This document shows, one piece after another, positions 23,860-34,338 of a DNA stretch of 64,000 nt (its first letter is position 1; the number at the start of each line of letters is the position of its first letter). The DNA comes from Holacanthus passer (lineage: Eukaryota; Chordata; Actinopteri; Pomacanthidae). The notes beneath the pieces were generated by a model that worked only from the letters and a program-made list of their open reading frames with translations, ran no database searches and was not told where the DNA came from. The position numbers were made by a program, and so were the translations under genes. The DNA lies in the NCBI GenBank assembly GCA_025331565.1, contig JAFREQ010000038.1:2976001-3040000 (forward strand), given 5' to 3'.

Positions 23860-25870
23860 TTCATGAAGTTGATAATCCTCCAGTTAGTGTTATTTTCCTC
23901 CATAAAGTACATTTTCCTTGTCTGTATGTCTTGTTTGTTCAGAAGACATGGAAATGCTATTGAGTGAAAACTCTTGATAAAACTGATGTTGAAATGGGAT
24001 CTTATGAAATGTTACTTTACTTCAAGTTACTGTTTTTGGTTTGTGAGCTAACATACCTAAAATGCCCATTAACATAAATGTATGAAATCCTTACTCTATA
24101 TTTAAGATAAGATATACCTTTTTTCGTCCCTCAGTGGGGAAATTCACACTATATTTTTCCTCACTGTCGACAATATTGTTGACAATAAAAGTGATTTCCT
24201 AAAACAAGTGGGCACTGTGGCTTTGAGCAACTGTCTTATTCTGGTTGGGCAACAATGGAGCTCAATGGTACATAAGAATAAGATATATTGGGTTTTGGAT
24301 GTGCAGACAATACTTGTAGTAGAATCTTTTCATTGTTGTTTACAAGAAGATGGAATATCACTTCTCTCATATTTTAAGCTATGACTTGCATTTTTATGTT
24401 TTGCATCAATCCTCTATATTAGTAGTTTGACAAAACGTTTGTCATTCTCACCTGAGCAAACGCATAAGGTTGAAAGCCTTGGATAAAGTTAGTAAGCGGA
24501 CCTTGAGGTATTTTGTCATGTTGTTTGTTTTATTTTGCTCTGCAGTTGTCCTTGTTTTGACTTTTCTAAATAACCCACCAGCCGTGGCATCAGTTAGTAA
24601 CACTGTTTACAGATGTGACATAATCATCCATTTCCACCTGACAGATGTGATAAGTGTCTTCTGATCTGTGCTCACTGTATCTGCTTTGAAATGAATTATA
24701 AAGCCAACCAACACATTAAAAAACAATTATTGTACCCCAGAGGTGCAGTAACTGCAATAGAAGACTTATCTCCAGGACAAAAACACCATGTGTCTTTCAA
24801 AACATTTCCAATATGACAAAGACGATCTGTTGTCTCTGATCCCTTCTCGAGATATGAATTCATGTTTTTTGTAAACCATACTATCCTCTTCTTATTAAGT
24901 CCTGTCATATCAGTGGAAAGATTAAAAGATGTAACTACATCTGGAATACAAAAAAAGTATCTTCCTAAGATCTGAGATTTGACACCCGGATTAAAGGTTT
25001 ATTGAAAGATTATTCGGCATTAAAGATGATTATGATATGCCGAGATCTCTGTCCGGCACTGGACGAACAGTGTGCACTACTGTCTGTCATATTTGCCTCT
25101 GTATTATACCTCTCATGTAATATTTCAAAACTTAAATCCAGGCAGAATTACAGAGCCTGTAAGCTGATAGACCCTGAGCTCTGGCTTTAATTTAGTTCTT
25201 ATTTTTCATTTTATTTTCCTTCCCTCTGTCCATCTAACCCTCCTGATACTTACAGGACAGGGAGATATGAAAAAAATATATTTTGACTTAGAAAATAATT
25301 ATTCCTGTCATGGTATCTAACCACAAGGAATCATTTTAATCAGGATGTTTTGAAAGATAATACTCATGGGGTCGCAGCATTAAACATGCCAGGGTTCAGC
25401 TTAGAACAGGAAAACAGGAGCTGGTATCTGTTAGACAAGTCCATGTCAAGTACATCAGTGATTCCACTGTGAAAACAAGTTGTTGGGTTACTGAGTTTAT
25501 GAGCTGCTCTGCAAATCCTTTGATTATTCCTTTATTTATCTCAAAAACATCAAACTGAGACCAGGAACATACACACATGACCCTTGACCCTTCCACATTA
25601 CATAGTATACAGTTGTTTTGGCCCAGTTTTCAATTAGTAAAACCCTAAACACAGAATGCTCTACTCTTAATTTTGGTCTCAGAATCTTATATAACACACA
25701 AATCAAATTAGGTGTAACATCGCACACTACATTTATCAGGGCGTTACAACACTGTATGTTCATTATTGGCTTTGAATCATTGTTGTATATGTCAAATATC
25801 CGATTCTCATCAAAATACCACCTGTATTGGTCATTTACTCCTGATTAAGTGAGAATGACTTTTAAAAGCT
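23860..25870. other. Intergenic region between convergent tmem199 and sebox
   Basis: No coding exon supported. It contains a degenerate SINE tail (24103-24150), a 20-bp near-palindrome (24165-24184) and otherwise AT-rich sequence. Confidence 0.6.
24103..24150 (-). repeat. SINE/LINE tail fragment
   Basis: 'ataagatatacc', a T run, and 'gtccctcagtggggaaatt' read on the minus strand as a diverged copy of the tail also seen at 48926-48970 and 59106-59137 (aatttccc, then tgggactaataaagg). Confidence 0.5.
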
Positions 25871-25875
25871 TTAAT

Positions 25876-25885
25876 TTTATTTATT
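25876..25885 (-). terminator. Candidate sebox polyadenylation signal
   Basis: On the minus strand this is AATAAATAAA, two overlapping AATAAA hexamers, about 770 bp past the sebox stop codon. If used, the 26237-26290 hairpin lies in the sebox 3' UTR. Confidence 0.45.
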
Positions 25886-26236
25886 GGATGTGTTGCTGTA
25901 CATATACAGCAGATAATGAAGTCTGAAGTCAGTTTAAACTCCGTCAAATGTTTCATTTGTAAAGGCAAATGATGATTGTACTTTATCAGTTTACAGTTTC
26001 TGTTCTGTATTGGCCACAGTTTGTTTCTATTCAAGACACCAACCTGTAGATATTTACATCACTCCTAAGTCTGATCATGCAAATTGCAGAAAGCTACAGT
26101 AATACTGGAAATCATTAAACCATTTACACAACAAACAGACACTCAATCCATTACAACATTTGACAGGAAAGAAACTGTACTTAATTGTCCTTTTGTCTTT
26201 CCATCACTGGCACTAACATGATGCCATGACTTAACA

Positions 26237-26290
26237 TGAGCATGCAGATCACTGAATTTTAAATATGGAATTCAGTGATCTGCATGCTCA
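26237..26290. repeat. Perfect 22-bp inverted repeat (hairpin), 10-nt loop
   Basis: Left arm 26237-26258 and right arm 26269-26290 are exact reverse complements over 22 bases (arm begins TGAGCATGCAGATCACTG). The loop 26259-26268 is ttaaatatgg. Pairing stops abruptly on both sides. It lies 361 bp downstream of the sebox stop codon. I do not recognise the arm as a known microRNA; the stem is shorter than a usual precursor. Confidence 0.9.
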
Positions 26291-26650
26291 CTGCACTCAA
26301 ATGTGTTACTTGTTAATATGAGGTGTCTGTATTTGAACTGAAAGTTTTGCACATTGAAACTCGGTTGTGAAAACTGTGCCAAAGCAAATGTAAAATAATG
26401 TAAATTGAACTGGGATGAAATCAGTCCCTGACATATTTAACAGATGACTGGAACATACTAAAAAAATAAGCTAAGGACAAACCAACAAAAACTTGAAAAC
26501 AACTCTATGGAGGTTTGAGGGACAATCAGATCAAACACACAGGACAGATTTAGACTCAGGAGGTGTTGGAAAGGGAAATACTGACAGAAATAGGAACCCC
26601 AGTATTAATATTTCTCACTGATCATGCTCCACATCCAGACTGACCACAGA

Positions 26651-29514
26651 TCAGAATTCCAAAAAGTTGGTGACAATAGCAGCGTTGTAGATCAGGTCTG
26701 AGATGTAGCCCATGGAGGTCTGTGGTCCCATTTGTGGGTGGTGATGGTGGTGGTGGTGTCCTTGGCCCTGAGTCACCTCCCAGTACACCGGCTGAGGGTG
26801 GGAAGGGACTACCTGGTCTACAGAGGTGTGACCTCCACCCGCAGCGCTGCCTCCATACACAGCCTGATGAGCCCCAGATGGAGCCATAGTCTGGGGTTTG
26901 AAGTTCCTGAAGGCCTGGTAGGAGCGGGCGGAGGCTGCGTGGTGAGGCTGCCTGCTGATGGACTGAGGGAAAGAACCAGGGAGGAAACCGGGCAGTGCTG
27001 GTCCCAGGTGTTGCCGCTGGTGGTGCTGCTCCTCCTCCCAGAGACGAGACTCTGAAGGTTTTGAGGAGCCCAGCGTGGGCTGCTGGTGGAGAGATGAGGA
27101 AGATGGTGGCGATGATACGGGGTTGTAGATTTGGATCCAGTCGGAATACATTTGCGGGACGTCCTCACAGGAGTGGTTCTGCTCTGGCCTGAATATGTCT
27201 GCCAGGGTGGTTGATGCCAGGAAAGCAGAGGTCACAGGCCCAGGGGAGGCATCAACAACCCCTCTACCTCCCAGGACAGGCTTGGTGGACTTGGGGAGTC
27301 TGCCAGTCTTGATACTTCTGGCTCTTCTGTTTTGGAACCACACCTGTGGACAAAGGCAAGACTTGTAATGTCTGGGTCATATCAATTACACTTTTGCTGG
27401 TGTTTACAAAAAAAAAAAACAATCAGACAACTGCAGCTGATTCAAAACTCTGCTGCTAGGGTCCTCACCAAGACTAAGAAAATAGATCACATCACTCCAG
27501 TTCTGAGGGCTTTGCACAGGCTTCTTGTACTACAAAATATTACTGTTGGTTTACAAAGCGCTGAATGGTTGTTTGTGATCTACTGATATAGTAAGAACCA
27601 CCCAGACCCCTCAGCTCATCCAGGACAGGTCTGCTTTCTGTCAGAGTCAGAACCAAACACAGAGAAGCATGGTTCAGTTTTCATGCTCCCTATATCTGGA
27701 AAAAACTCTCAGAAAACTGCAGGTCTGCTGAAACACTCATTTCTTTTAAATCAAGGCTGAAAACTCACCTTTTTTTTTAGAGCTGCCTTTTATTAGGTTA
27801 TTTTAAGATTTTGATTATTTCGATGAACTTTAATCATTTTTAACTGCACAGCAAATTCATTTTTAGATTTTACAACTGTCTTATTATATTTTAGTTTCTG
27901 TTTTAGCTGTTAATATTTTATCTTCACTTTGCTTTTTTGCTTCTTAATGTCTAGTTTCATAGTGTGCTTCTCTGCATTTATTGTCTTGTGTGAAGCACTT
28001 TGAATTGTCTTGTTGCTGAAAGGTGCTATATAAAACTTGCCTTACAAGAGAAAAATGTGGATCCATCTCTGTGGTGGACTTCCCCAGTTCAAACGCAGCA
28101 CCCGAAGTAGCCGGAAATGTATTTTCAAACAGGCAATAGTGCCACTTATGGGCAGGTAATACAACAGACAATGGGAAACAGCTGCAGCCTGCTATAATAA
28201 TCACCCCTGCTTCTGATTGGCTCACCCTGATATTCTGCCGTTAACCCTGACCAATCTCTCCTCATGTCACCTAACATATGTCTGTAGTTATTATCAGTCA
28301 GGAGGTGCTTTTCACAACAGGCGTGCTTATTATATTATTATGGCATTAAGGTAATAACAATGATATGAGAGCGGTGAGAGTGAACCACAACAGTACGGTT
28401 GCGGGTCGGAAAACCAAAACAAAGACTTGTAGAGTCTGAAACAGTCATTAAAGCTGAGAGGAAATGCAAACACACAAATGGTCATTTACATTTTTGATAT
28501 AGAAGTAGTGATTCTTTCTCCTAATGTGATTTAATAAATTATCAGTCATCTGATATTTTTTAACCTTATTTCAAAGGGATGGGAGGTTTGGGGTTTTTTT
28601 TTAAGCAGACAGACTCACCTGTATCTTGCTCTCGGGCAGGTGTGTGTGTGCAGCCAGCCTCTCCCTCAGGGTGATATCCGGGTAGGGGGTCACAGCGAAG
28701 GCCTGCTCCAGCTCGGACAGCTGGGCTCGGCTGAAGATGGTCCTCTTCCTCTTCCTCTGGCCCTCCATCAAGCCGGCGACTCTGTCCGGCTCCGGGGAGG
28801 ACACCACGGCCTCACCCCGGACATCTCATCATCCAATCAAGACATCAAATTCAAAATACAAGACAGTAACATAGATTCAATAAATGAGGGTGTATTGTTG
28901 TGATGAGTAAAAAAAAAAAAAAAAAATAGATTTAATTGTTTTAAGTAGAAACGCACCGAATTAAAATAAAATCAATCAAGTTAGGACTGTAAAAAAAAAA
29001 ATACTATTAATGTATTTCTATTATTTCAAAAACACATATTGAAACAATTTGTATTAAATTTTATATATTTATTTATAAGCTTTTTTTTTTAGATGTTTAG
29101 ATTTGCTTTTAACGCGCATCTTTAACTTCTTATTTCCTTTGGATAATAATTATATCGGTGTAATTTATGCTGTGATTTTGTGTCTGCCCTCTTTTTCCAT
29201 TAAACCGAACGAATTTACTTGAAAAAAACCCGAATAATTTTCACGCAAAAGAGTTTCATTCTAGTTAGTCTATTTAATTCACTAAATAATTTATATTTAG
29301 TGTGGCTCCTTGAAACTGATTCCTGGAAGCAAACCATGAAATGTATCAAGGTTATAAAGATGAAAAACATACATTTAGTTGGAGTGATGATCTAAATGTT
29401 ATTGAACTCACCTTTACAGTGATCCTCTTCTCCAAACAACGTCTTAAAATCCATCATGTCCTTCTGCTGGCTCTGCCTCAGTAAAGTGAAGTCTGAGTCC
29501 ATGAACAGAGCCAT
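26651..29514 (-). CDS. sebox: SEBOX paired-like homeobox transcription factor (zebrafish mezzo)
   Basis: Three exons join in frame to 333 codons plus stop: 29412-29514 (starts MALFMDSDFTLL), 28619-28824 and 26651-27343. The homeodomain is residues 58-117, from RKRKRTIFSRAQLSELEQAF through KIQVWFQNRRARSIKTGR, with glutamine at position 50 (residue 107). Intron 2 falls between homeodomain residues 46 and 47, the usual place in paired-like genes. The C-terminal part (about 118-333) is serine-, proline- and glutamine-rich, with a seven- to eight-histidine run and the end YNAAIVTNFLEF; no other domain was recognised. The call rests on homeodomain type and position next to tmem199, as in mammals. 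Zebrafish Sebox/Mezzo is a Nodal target in mesendoderm; mammalian SEBOX is maternal and acts in early embryos. The exon 2 acceptor (GATGATGAG at 28825) has a weak pyrimidine tract, but the phase fits. Confidence 0.88.
27421..28044 (+). mobile_element. LINE 3' end (L2/Rex1-like), antisense in sebox intron 2
   Basis: 27424-27540 translates to a diverged LINE ORF2 C-terminus (LQLIQNSAARVLTKTKK, HITPVLRALHRL). Further along are diverged forms of 'PPRPLRSSG' and 'LWKKLSENCRSAETLISF'-like segments. The end 'gaagcactttgaattgtctt' followed by 'gtgctatata' and 'aacttgcctt' is the characteristic 3' terminus of a fish non-LTR retrotransposon. The 5' part is absent, as usual for such insertions. The exact clade is uncertain. 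Confidence 0.75.
28045..28618. other. Remainder of sebox intron 2
   Basis: Between the LINE fragment and exon 2 I see no gene, RNA or clear repeat. Intron 1 (28825-29411) is likewise featureless apart from a poly-A run at about 28908-28926 and AT-rich sequence. Confidence 0.6.
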
Positions 29515-29583
29515 AACTCAACACAGACACACACACATACATATACACACACACTGCTGCTGACAGCTGAGGACTGAGAGCTT

Positions 29584-29589
29584 CTTATA
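29584..29589 (-). promoter_or_regulatory. sebox TATA box
   Basis: On the minus strand GGGTATAAGAAGC places a TATAAG 70 bp upstream of the sebox ATG. Transcription would start near 29557, giving a 5' UTR of about 45 nt that contains a short CA/GT stretch. Confidence 0.55.
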
Positions 29590-30849
29590 CCCAGATCAGA
29601 TGGGACACCCCACAGAGAGCAGACAGCAAATCCAGGTGTTGTTCACCTCTGCCTCTAATCCCACACTTGTTTTCATGCTGCAGTACATTATGTCATCTTC
29701 AGCTGTCCTGCCTCTATCTGAAGAGTTTTGACGATATGGATTTATGCCCTATATATGATACATATTTATTTAGACAATGGATTACTATTACTATTATTAA
29801 ATGTCTGTATTCATTTTGTTCACAGAAATGTGGTTTATATAAGCAGATTGACAGGCTGCATGTGGTGGCTGGGTGGAAATATGCTTAATTTCATTTGGGA
29901 AACGCTTAGGAAATGATTTAAAAATGATTATAAAATGGGTGAAAAAGAAACCTATGTTTGATGAGCCAAATGTCCCAATGGCACACATTACAAAGATCTA
30001 ATGAGCCAATGGCTAAAAAATATTATTTGTTCTCAATCAAACTATTCCACAAAAGTTTCCAAGTAGGTCAAATTTAATCTACTAGAGTCTTAATAAACTC
30101 ATTTCTTGGCAACACAACTCAGTGATGTGAGATAACGAATCTGATCACTATGGACTTCACTTATCTTTGCATGGGAGAGAGATGTTGCTTATTCCACTGT
30201 TATTCTATTAGCTGAGGTATAAGACATGTGGAGCTGCTGTATGTGACACCATTTCTCATTGGCTTGAATACAAAGTTTAATACTGAGATCAAATTAGATA
30301 CATGCTTGCAGGCTACATGTGTAAAAAATAAAAATGAATCGAAACAGTCAGCAGTTCAGGCAGGGATTATCCATGCAGAGTTACACTGTAATTCAAGCTA
30401 TAATAAATGAACCAGTTGATGTCTTCTGTGCATGATTCATATCTCCTGCATGATGCCACATATTCATATTCTTCTGTCTCTGTCACACTGACCCCTTTGT
30501 TTAAAGCCTGTTGTTGATCGAGTCTATAGCTGATAGGGAACGTATTAGAGTCTCTAGTTTGAGTGAATCACCTGACTCCATGCAGCTGTTTTCGACCAGC
30601 TGTGAAGGGTTCAAAAACACCAACCCAGAGGTCACTGATCACTACATACTTGCACTTAAGCAGTTACAATGAGATATATAACAATATATAGTATATACTA
30701 GGCTTCACTGGTCATGTACAGAATATTACCAGGTATTAAGATTATATAGGTTCTTTATAGGTTTGAGAGACTGTAGCTTTCAGTTTTAGTTTTAAGATTT
30801 TAGTTTTTTATGCTTTTATTATTTCTTATCAAACTCTGAGTGACATCAT

Positions 30850-30880
30850 TTCTCTTTGGGACTAATAAAGTACTCTTTAT
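30850..30880 (+). repeat. SINE/LINE tail fragment
   Basis: 'tttctctttgggactaataaagta' matches the tail shared by the copies at 48926-48970 and 59106-59137. No head is attached. Confidence 0.45.
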
Positions 30881-31689
30881 TAATAAGTAAAATAACTGAT
30901 GTGGGATGTAGGTTATAGTAAATCAGTTGTTACTTTAAAAAAAAATCAAATCTTTAGTAAGGAGAGAGACTGAAGGAGATTCCAGCTCATTAAAGTTCAA
31001 CAAGATAAACACTACATGAAAAATAATTAGTGACAGTATAGATCAAAAAGTAATATCTGTAATCCAAAAGTAACAGGTGAAATGCGAAGTGGAGACAGAA
31101 AGCAATTCCTCCAAAATCATCATCTCTGTGAATTTTTCTTACAAAAGCAAAGTAGAATTACAAGCTGGTGTAAATTAACAGTGAGACTCTGATGTAAGTA
31201 TTAGCTAAACGTCAGTCTGTTGCCTTTCTGTCCACAGTTTACATTATGTCGAAGCTTTTTTCCTTTCTTTTTTATTATCCCCACAGTTTGGGATGTTACA
31301 ATTTGTTTCATGGTTCCTTTTTCATTACAGTGCAGACACATGTGCCTTTGATGATCAGTAAGGAACACAATGTTCACATTTAGGTGCCAAACATTACAAT
31401 TTATTGATTTCATTTCCCATATCTCAATAACACAATATCACAGCATATGTGGATGTAAATATCAGTCAGCAATCAGCTGCATTTTTACAAACATATCATT
31501 TATTTTCCATAGTAATTTGTCAGATATTCTGCCCCACAGTGTGCTCTGCTTCATCACAAACAGTTTAGTTATTCAGTGACATTTGTGAAACATACATCCT
31601 CTCCATTGGTGCAATATTAAAGGTTAATATGGAAACTCACTGTCAAACAAGTGTGATGATAATAAAAATGTATACAACACAGCAATCGT

Positions 31690-31695
<6 letters not shown>

Positions 31696-31727
<32 letters not shown>
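31696..31727. repeat. CA dinucleotide microsatellite
   Basis: About 16 CA units, preceded by GCGCG, downstream of smtnl2. Confidence 0.9.
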
Positions 31728-31731
<4 letters not shown>

Positions 31732-31906
31732 AACTACTGTTGACAAACCAACTCCGATATTTGTGTGTGAATTCATCTTCTTCATTACAGTTAACATCTC
31801 AGGACACACACGTACACAGTATTCTCCTGTGCTGTCCACTGTGTATCTGTGAACTGAGGCATGAGCACTGTTTCCTGCAGCATGTGGAGGAATGGCCACT
31901 AACCCA

Positions 31907-31922
31907 CCACCAGGGGGCAGTA
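31907..31922 (+). promoter_or_regulatory. CTCF-like binding motif
   Basis: CCACCAGGGGGCAGTA on the plus strand fits all 16 positions of the CTCF core consensus CCASYAGRKGGCRSYR. It lies about 115 bp past the smtnl2 stop codon, in its 3' UTR. Confidence 0.55.
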
Positions 31923-32035
31923 TAGTCTTTTCACGTGCTCCCATGCCAGCTCGAAGTTGAATACAGAGAATGAAGAGGTTGAAAGAATCTAAAAGGAGGG
32001 CTGTGCCACAAATTAGATTCTCTGCTTTTGAGCTT

Positions 32036-34304
32036 TTACTCAAACTTGCGCAGGTGGTTGTAGAGGGACTGGACGTAGGTGAAGACACACATGGGGTCTG
32101 GTTTACGACCCATGATCATCATGTCCTCCACCTCGATCAGCCGGTCGCAGCCTGCCTTCTCTCTGGAGGCACAGGCAGAGGAACACAAGTCAGAAGGGAA
32201 GGCTTTATGTAGCAAACCATGCATACATGAGTACAAACTGATCGAGTGAATCACTTTAAGGTTTCTTTGGTCTGCAAAATGTCAGGAAACAGTGGAAAAG
32301 GCACATTTTCCAAAAACACAGAGTAGCGTATTAAAATTCCTTGGTTTTCAGACCAGCACTTCAAAATGCAAAGATATTCAGTTTACAATGATACAAAACA
32401 GACAAAAGCAACAAAGCCTCACATTAGAGAAGCTGGAACCAGAATATGTTTAATAAGCTCAACGAGCTTATTATCCAAATGATTCGTTTTCATTCAATTT
32501 ATCAGGCTGACTAACAGTTTCAGCTCTATGTGATATTAAAGGTGAAACTACATGACTGAATTGTGTGAAGAAAAAGATGACACAACAGCCAATATCAGTC
32601 TGATAATAATAATAATAAACATATAAATAAATGGACATAATCTGTGTCTAATATTGTGTCTTGGACAGTTCTGATGAAAACAGTGACTTTTTTCCATTTT
32701 CAAACATGTTTTGAGGGGTTAAAGAGCAACACTATGCATGTAATAATTCACATACATTTATTGTCCTAAAAGTCTCTGCTGTGTGATCTCTTTAAGAGGT
32801 CAAAGCTAAAGCTGCCACTATATATGAAGGATTGAGTCTGTGACCAAGTGAATATTGTTTTTCAGTCAAATCAGCTTAATTCTGCAGCAGCGTTATCAGT
32901 CCAAGAATAACACATTCTTAAATGGAGTGGTAGTCTTTAAGCCGTGCATCCATGCAGTAGGCTTGTTTATTGTCTGATCTATAGTACACAGGTTGTATGT
33001 TCAGTATCGGTCTGTGGAAATAATAAGCCATACTCTGTAAAGCCATGGAGTCAGGCAAAAGGAATGCACACCTTTTACCAAACATATAAAAGAAAAAGGC
33101 AGGGTGAAACAGAGAATATTAATATTCATGCATGCAAAATAACTTTGCAGAGGGCTATAAAACCAAAGCAAGAAAACAAATTAAGGGGCCTTCAGTCGTA
33201 ATAAAGTTAAGACTTGCATTGTTGATGCAGTTAAGGCCAACAAATACTTTAAGGCCAATTCAGCAAAACGCAGAAACCACAACTGACTCTCTGCTAACAA
33301 ACAAGTCTTTCTGCTGTTGTGTAATGAGACAAATGAGTTAAGTTGCATGAACAAGTTGTAATGTGGCTTTAAAGGACTAGTTCAACATTTTCTTATTTGC
33401 TGTCTTTCCTGGAGTTAGAAGTGAAGTTTGGTAGTGTAATAGTAGTAGTGTAGTGCTTTGTAGTGGCTAACTTAGCTTAACTTAGATTTCCACTGTCTTT
33501 GGTTATCTAGATTGTTCAATTTGTTTTTAAAAAAGAAAAAATCATTGACATGCCAACTTTGGGAAAGCCTCCAAAACAACACTGTTATCTCATACAATCA
33601 AAACATCTAATGATGTCTGAATGTTAGCTCTTCATGCTTAGCCTTAATAAGGCTGATCAATTCTATAATGAATGTGTAATTAATAAAACAGCATCATATT
33701 CATCCTATCAGAGACACAGAAACAGACCAAAAAAGCTTTGTTGTATGTTTATATTGTTATAGTCTGATACTGAGATACTGATTTCACTCACTCTGCGGTT
33801 CCAAAGGCCAGTTCAAAGTTGTGTTTGCGGTTGGCGGGCGACAGAGAGTTGTAGTCAAACTCGGTGGGGAAGAAGGAGTGCACCAGAGCGCAGAACGCCA
33901 TCCCATCACTCCAACTGGATGAGAAGTTCTGGATGTCAATGTTCTACAGGGAAACAGAGAAGAAGACGATCTGATGATGACTGGGGCAAGTGTGTGTTTC
34001 AGTGAGTGACATCCTGTGTCCCTTCAGGTTTTGTGTGCATGGAAGAAAGCAGTAAAGGCTGAAAGATTGAAGGAGTTAAAAGAACATGACTTGTAAAACT
34101 GACTGGCAGCTTGTTGTAGCTTCATAAAGCCATCTCCCCATTCACTGTCTAGCCCATAATTATGATGGATAAAACAGACTTTCCTCTCCTCTCCTGCTTT
34201 TGGTCTGTTACATGCTTTTGAAATCATGTCATTTCAAGGCTGTCCTTTATTAGTCTGGAGTTTGCTTTGAATGAAATGCAACATGTCAAGTCATCGGATG
34301 AACA

Positions 34305-34338
<34 letters not shown>

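Larger units (their letters stand above)
29600..32035. other. Intergenic region between sebox promoter and smtnl2 3' end
   Basis: No coding exon supported; in particular no vitronectin (VTN) or SARM1 exon was seen. It holds a SINE-tail fragment (30850-30880), a CA microsatellite (31696-31727), a CTCF-like motif (31907-31922) and a candidate smtnl2 polyadenylation signal (AATAAA on the minus strand, 31400-31405). Confidence 0.6.

Noticed and set aside
29600..32035. vtn or sarm1 exons expected from mammalian gene order
   Set aside because: None of the open frames or splice-flanked segments here resembles either protein.
31624..32088. 154-codon minus-strand open frame
   Set aside because: It overlaps the smtnl2 last exon in another frame and crosses a CA microsatellite.
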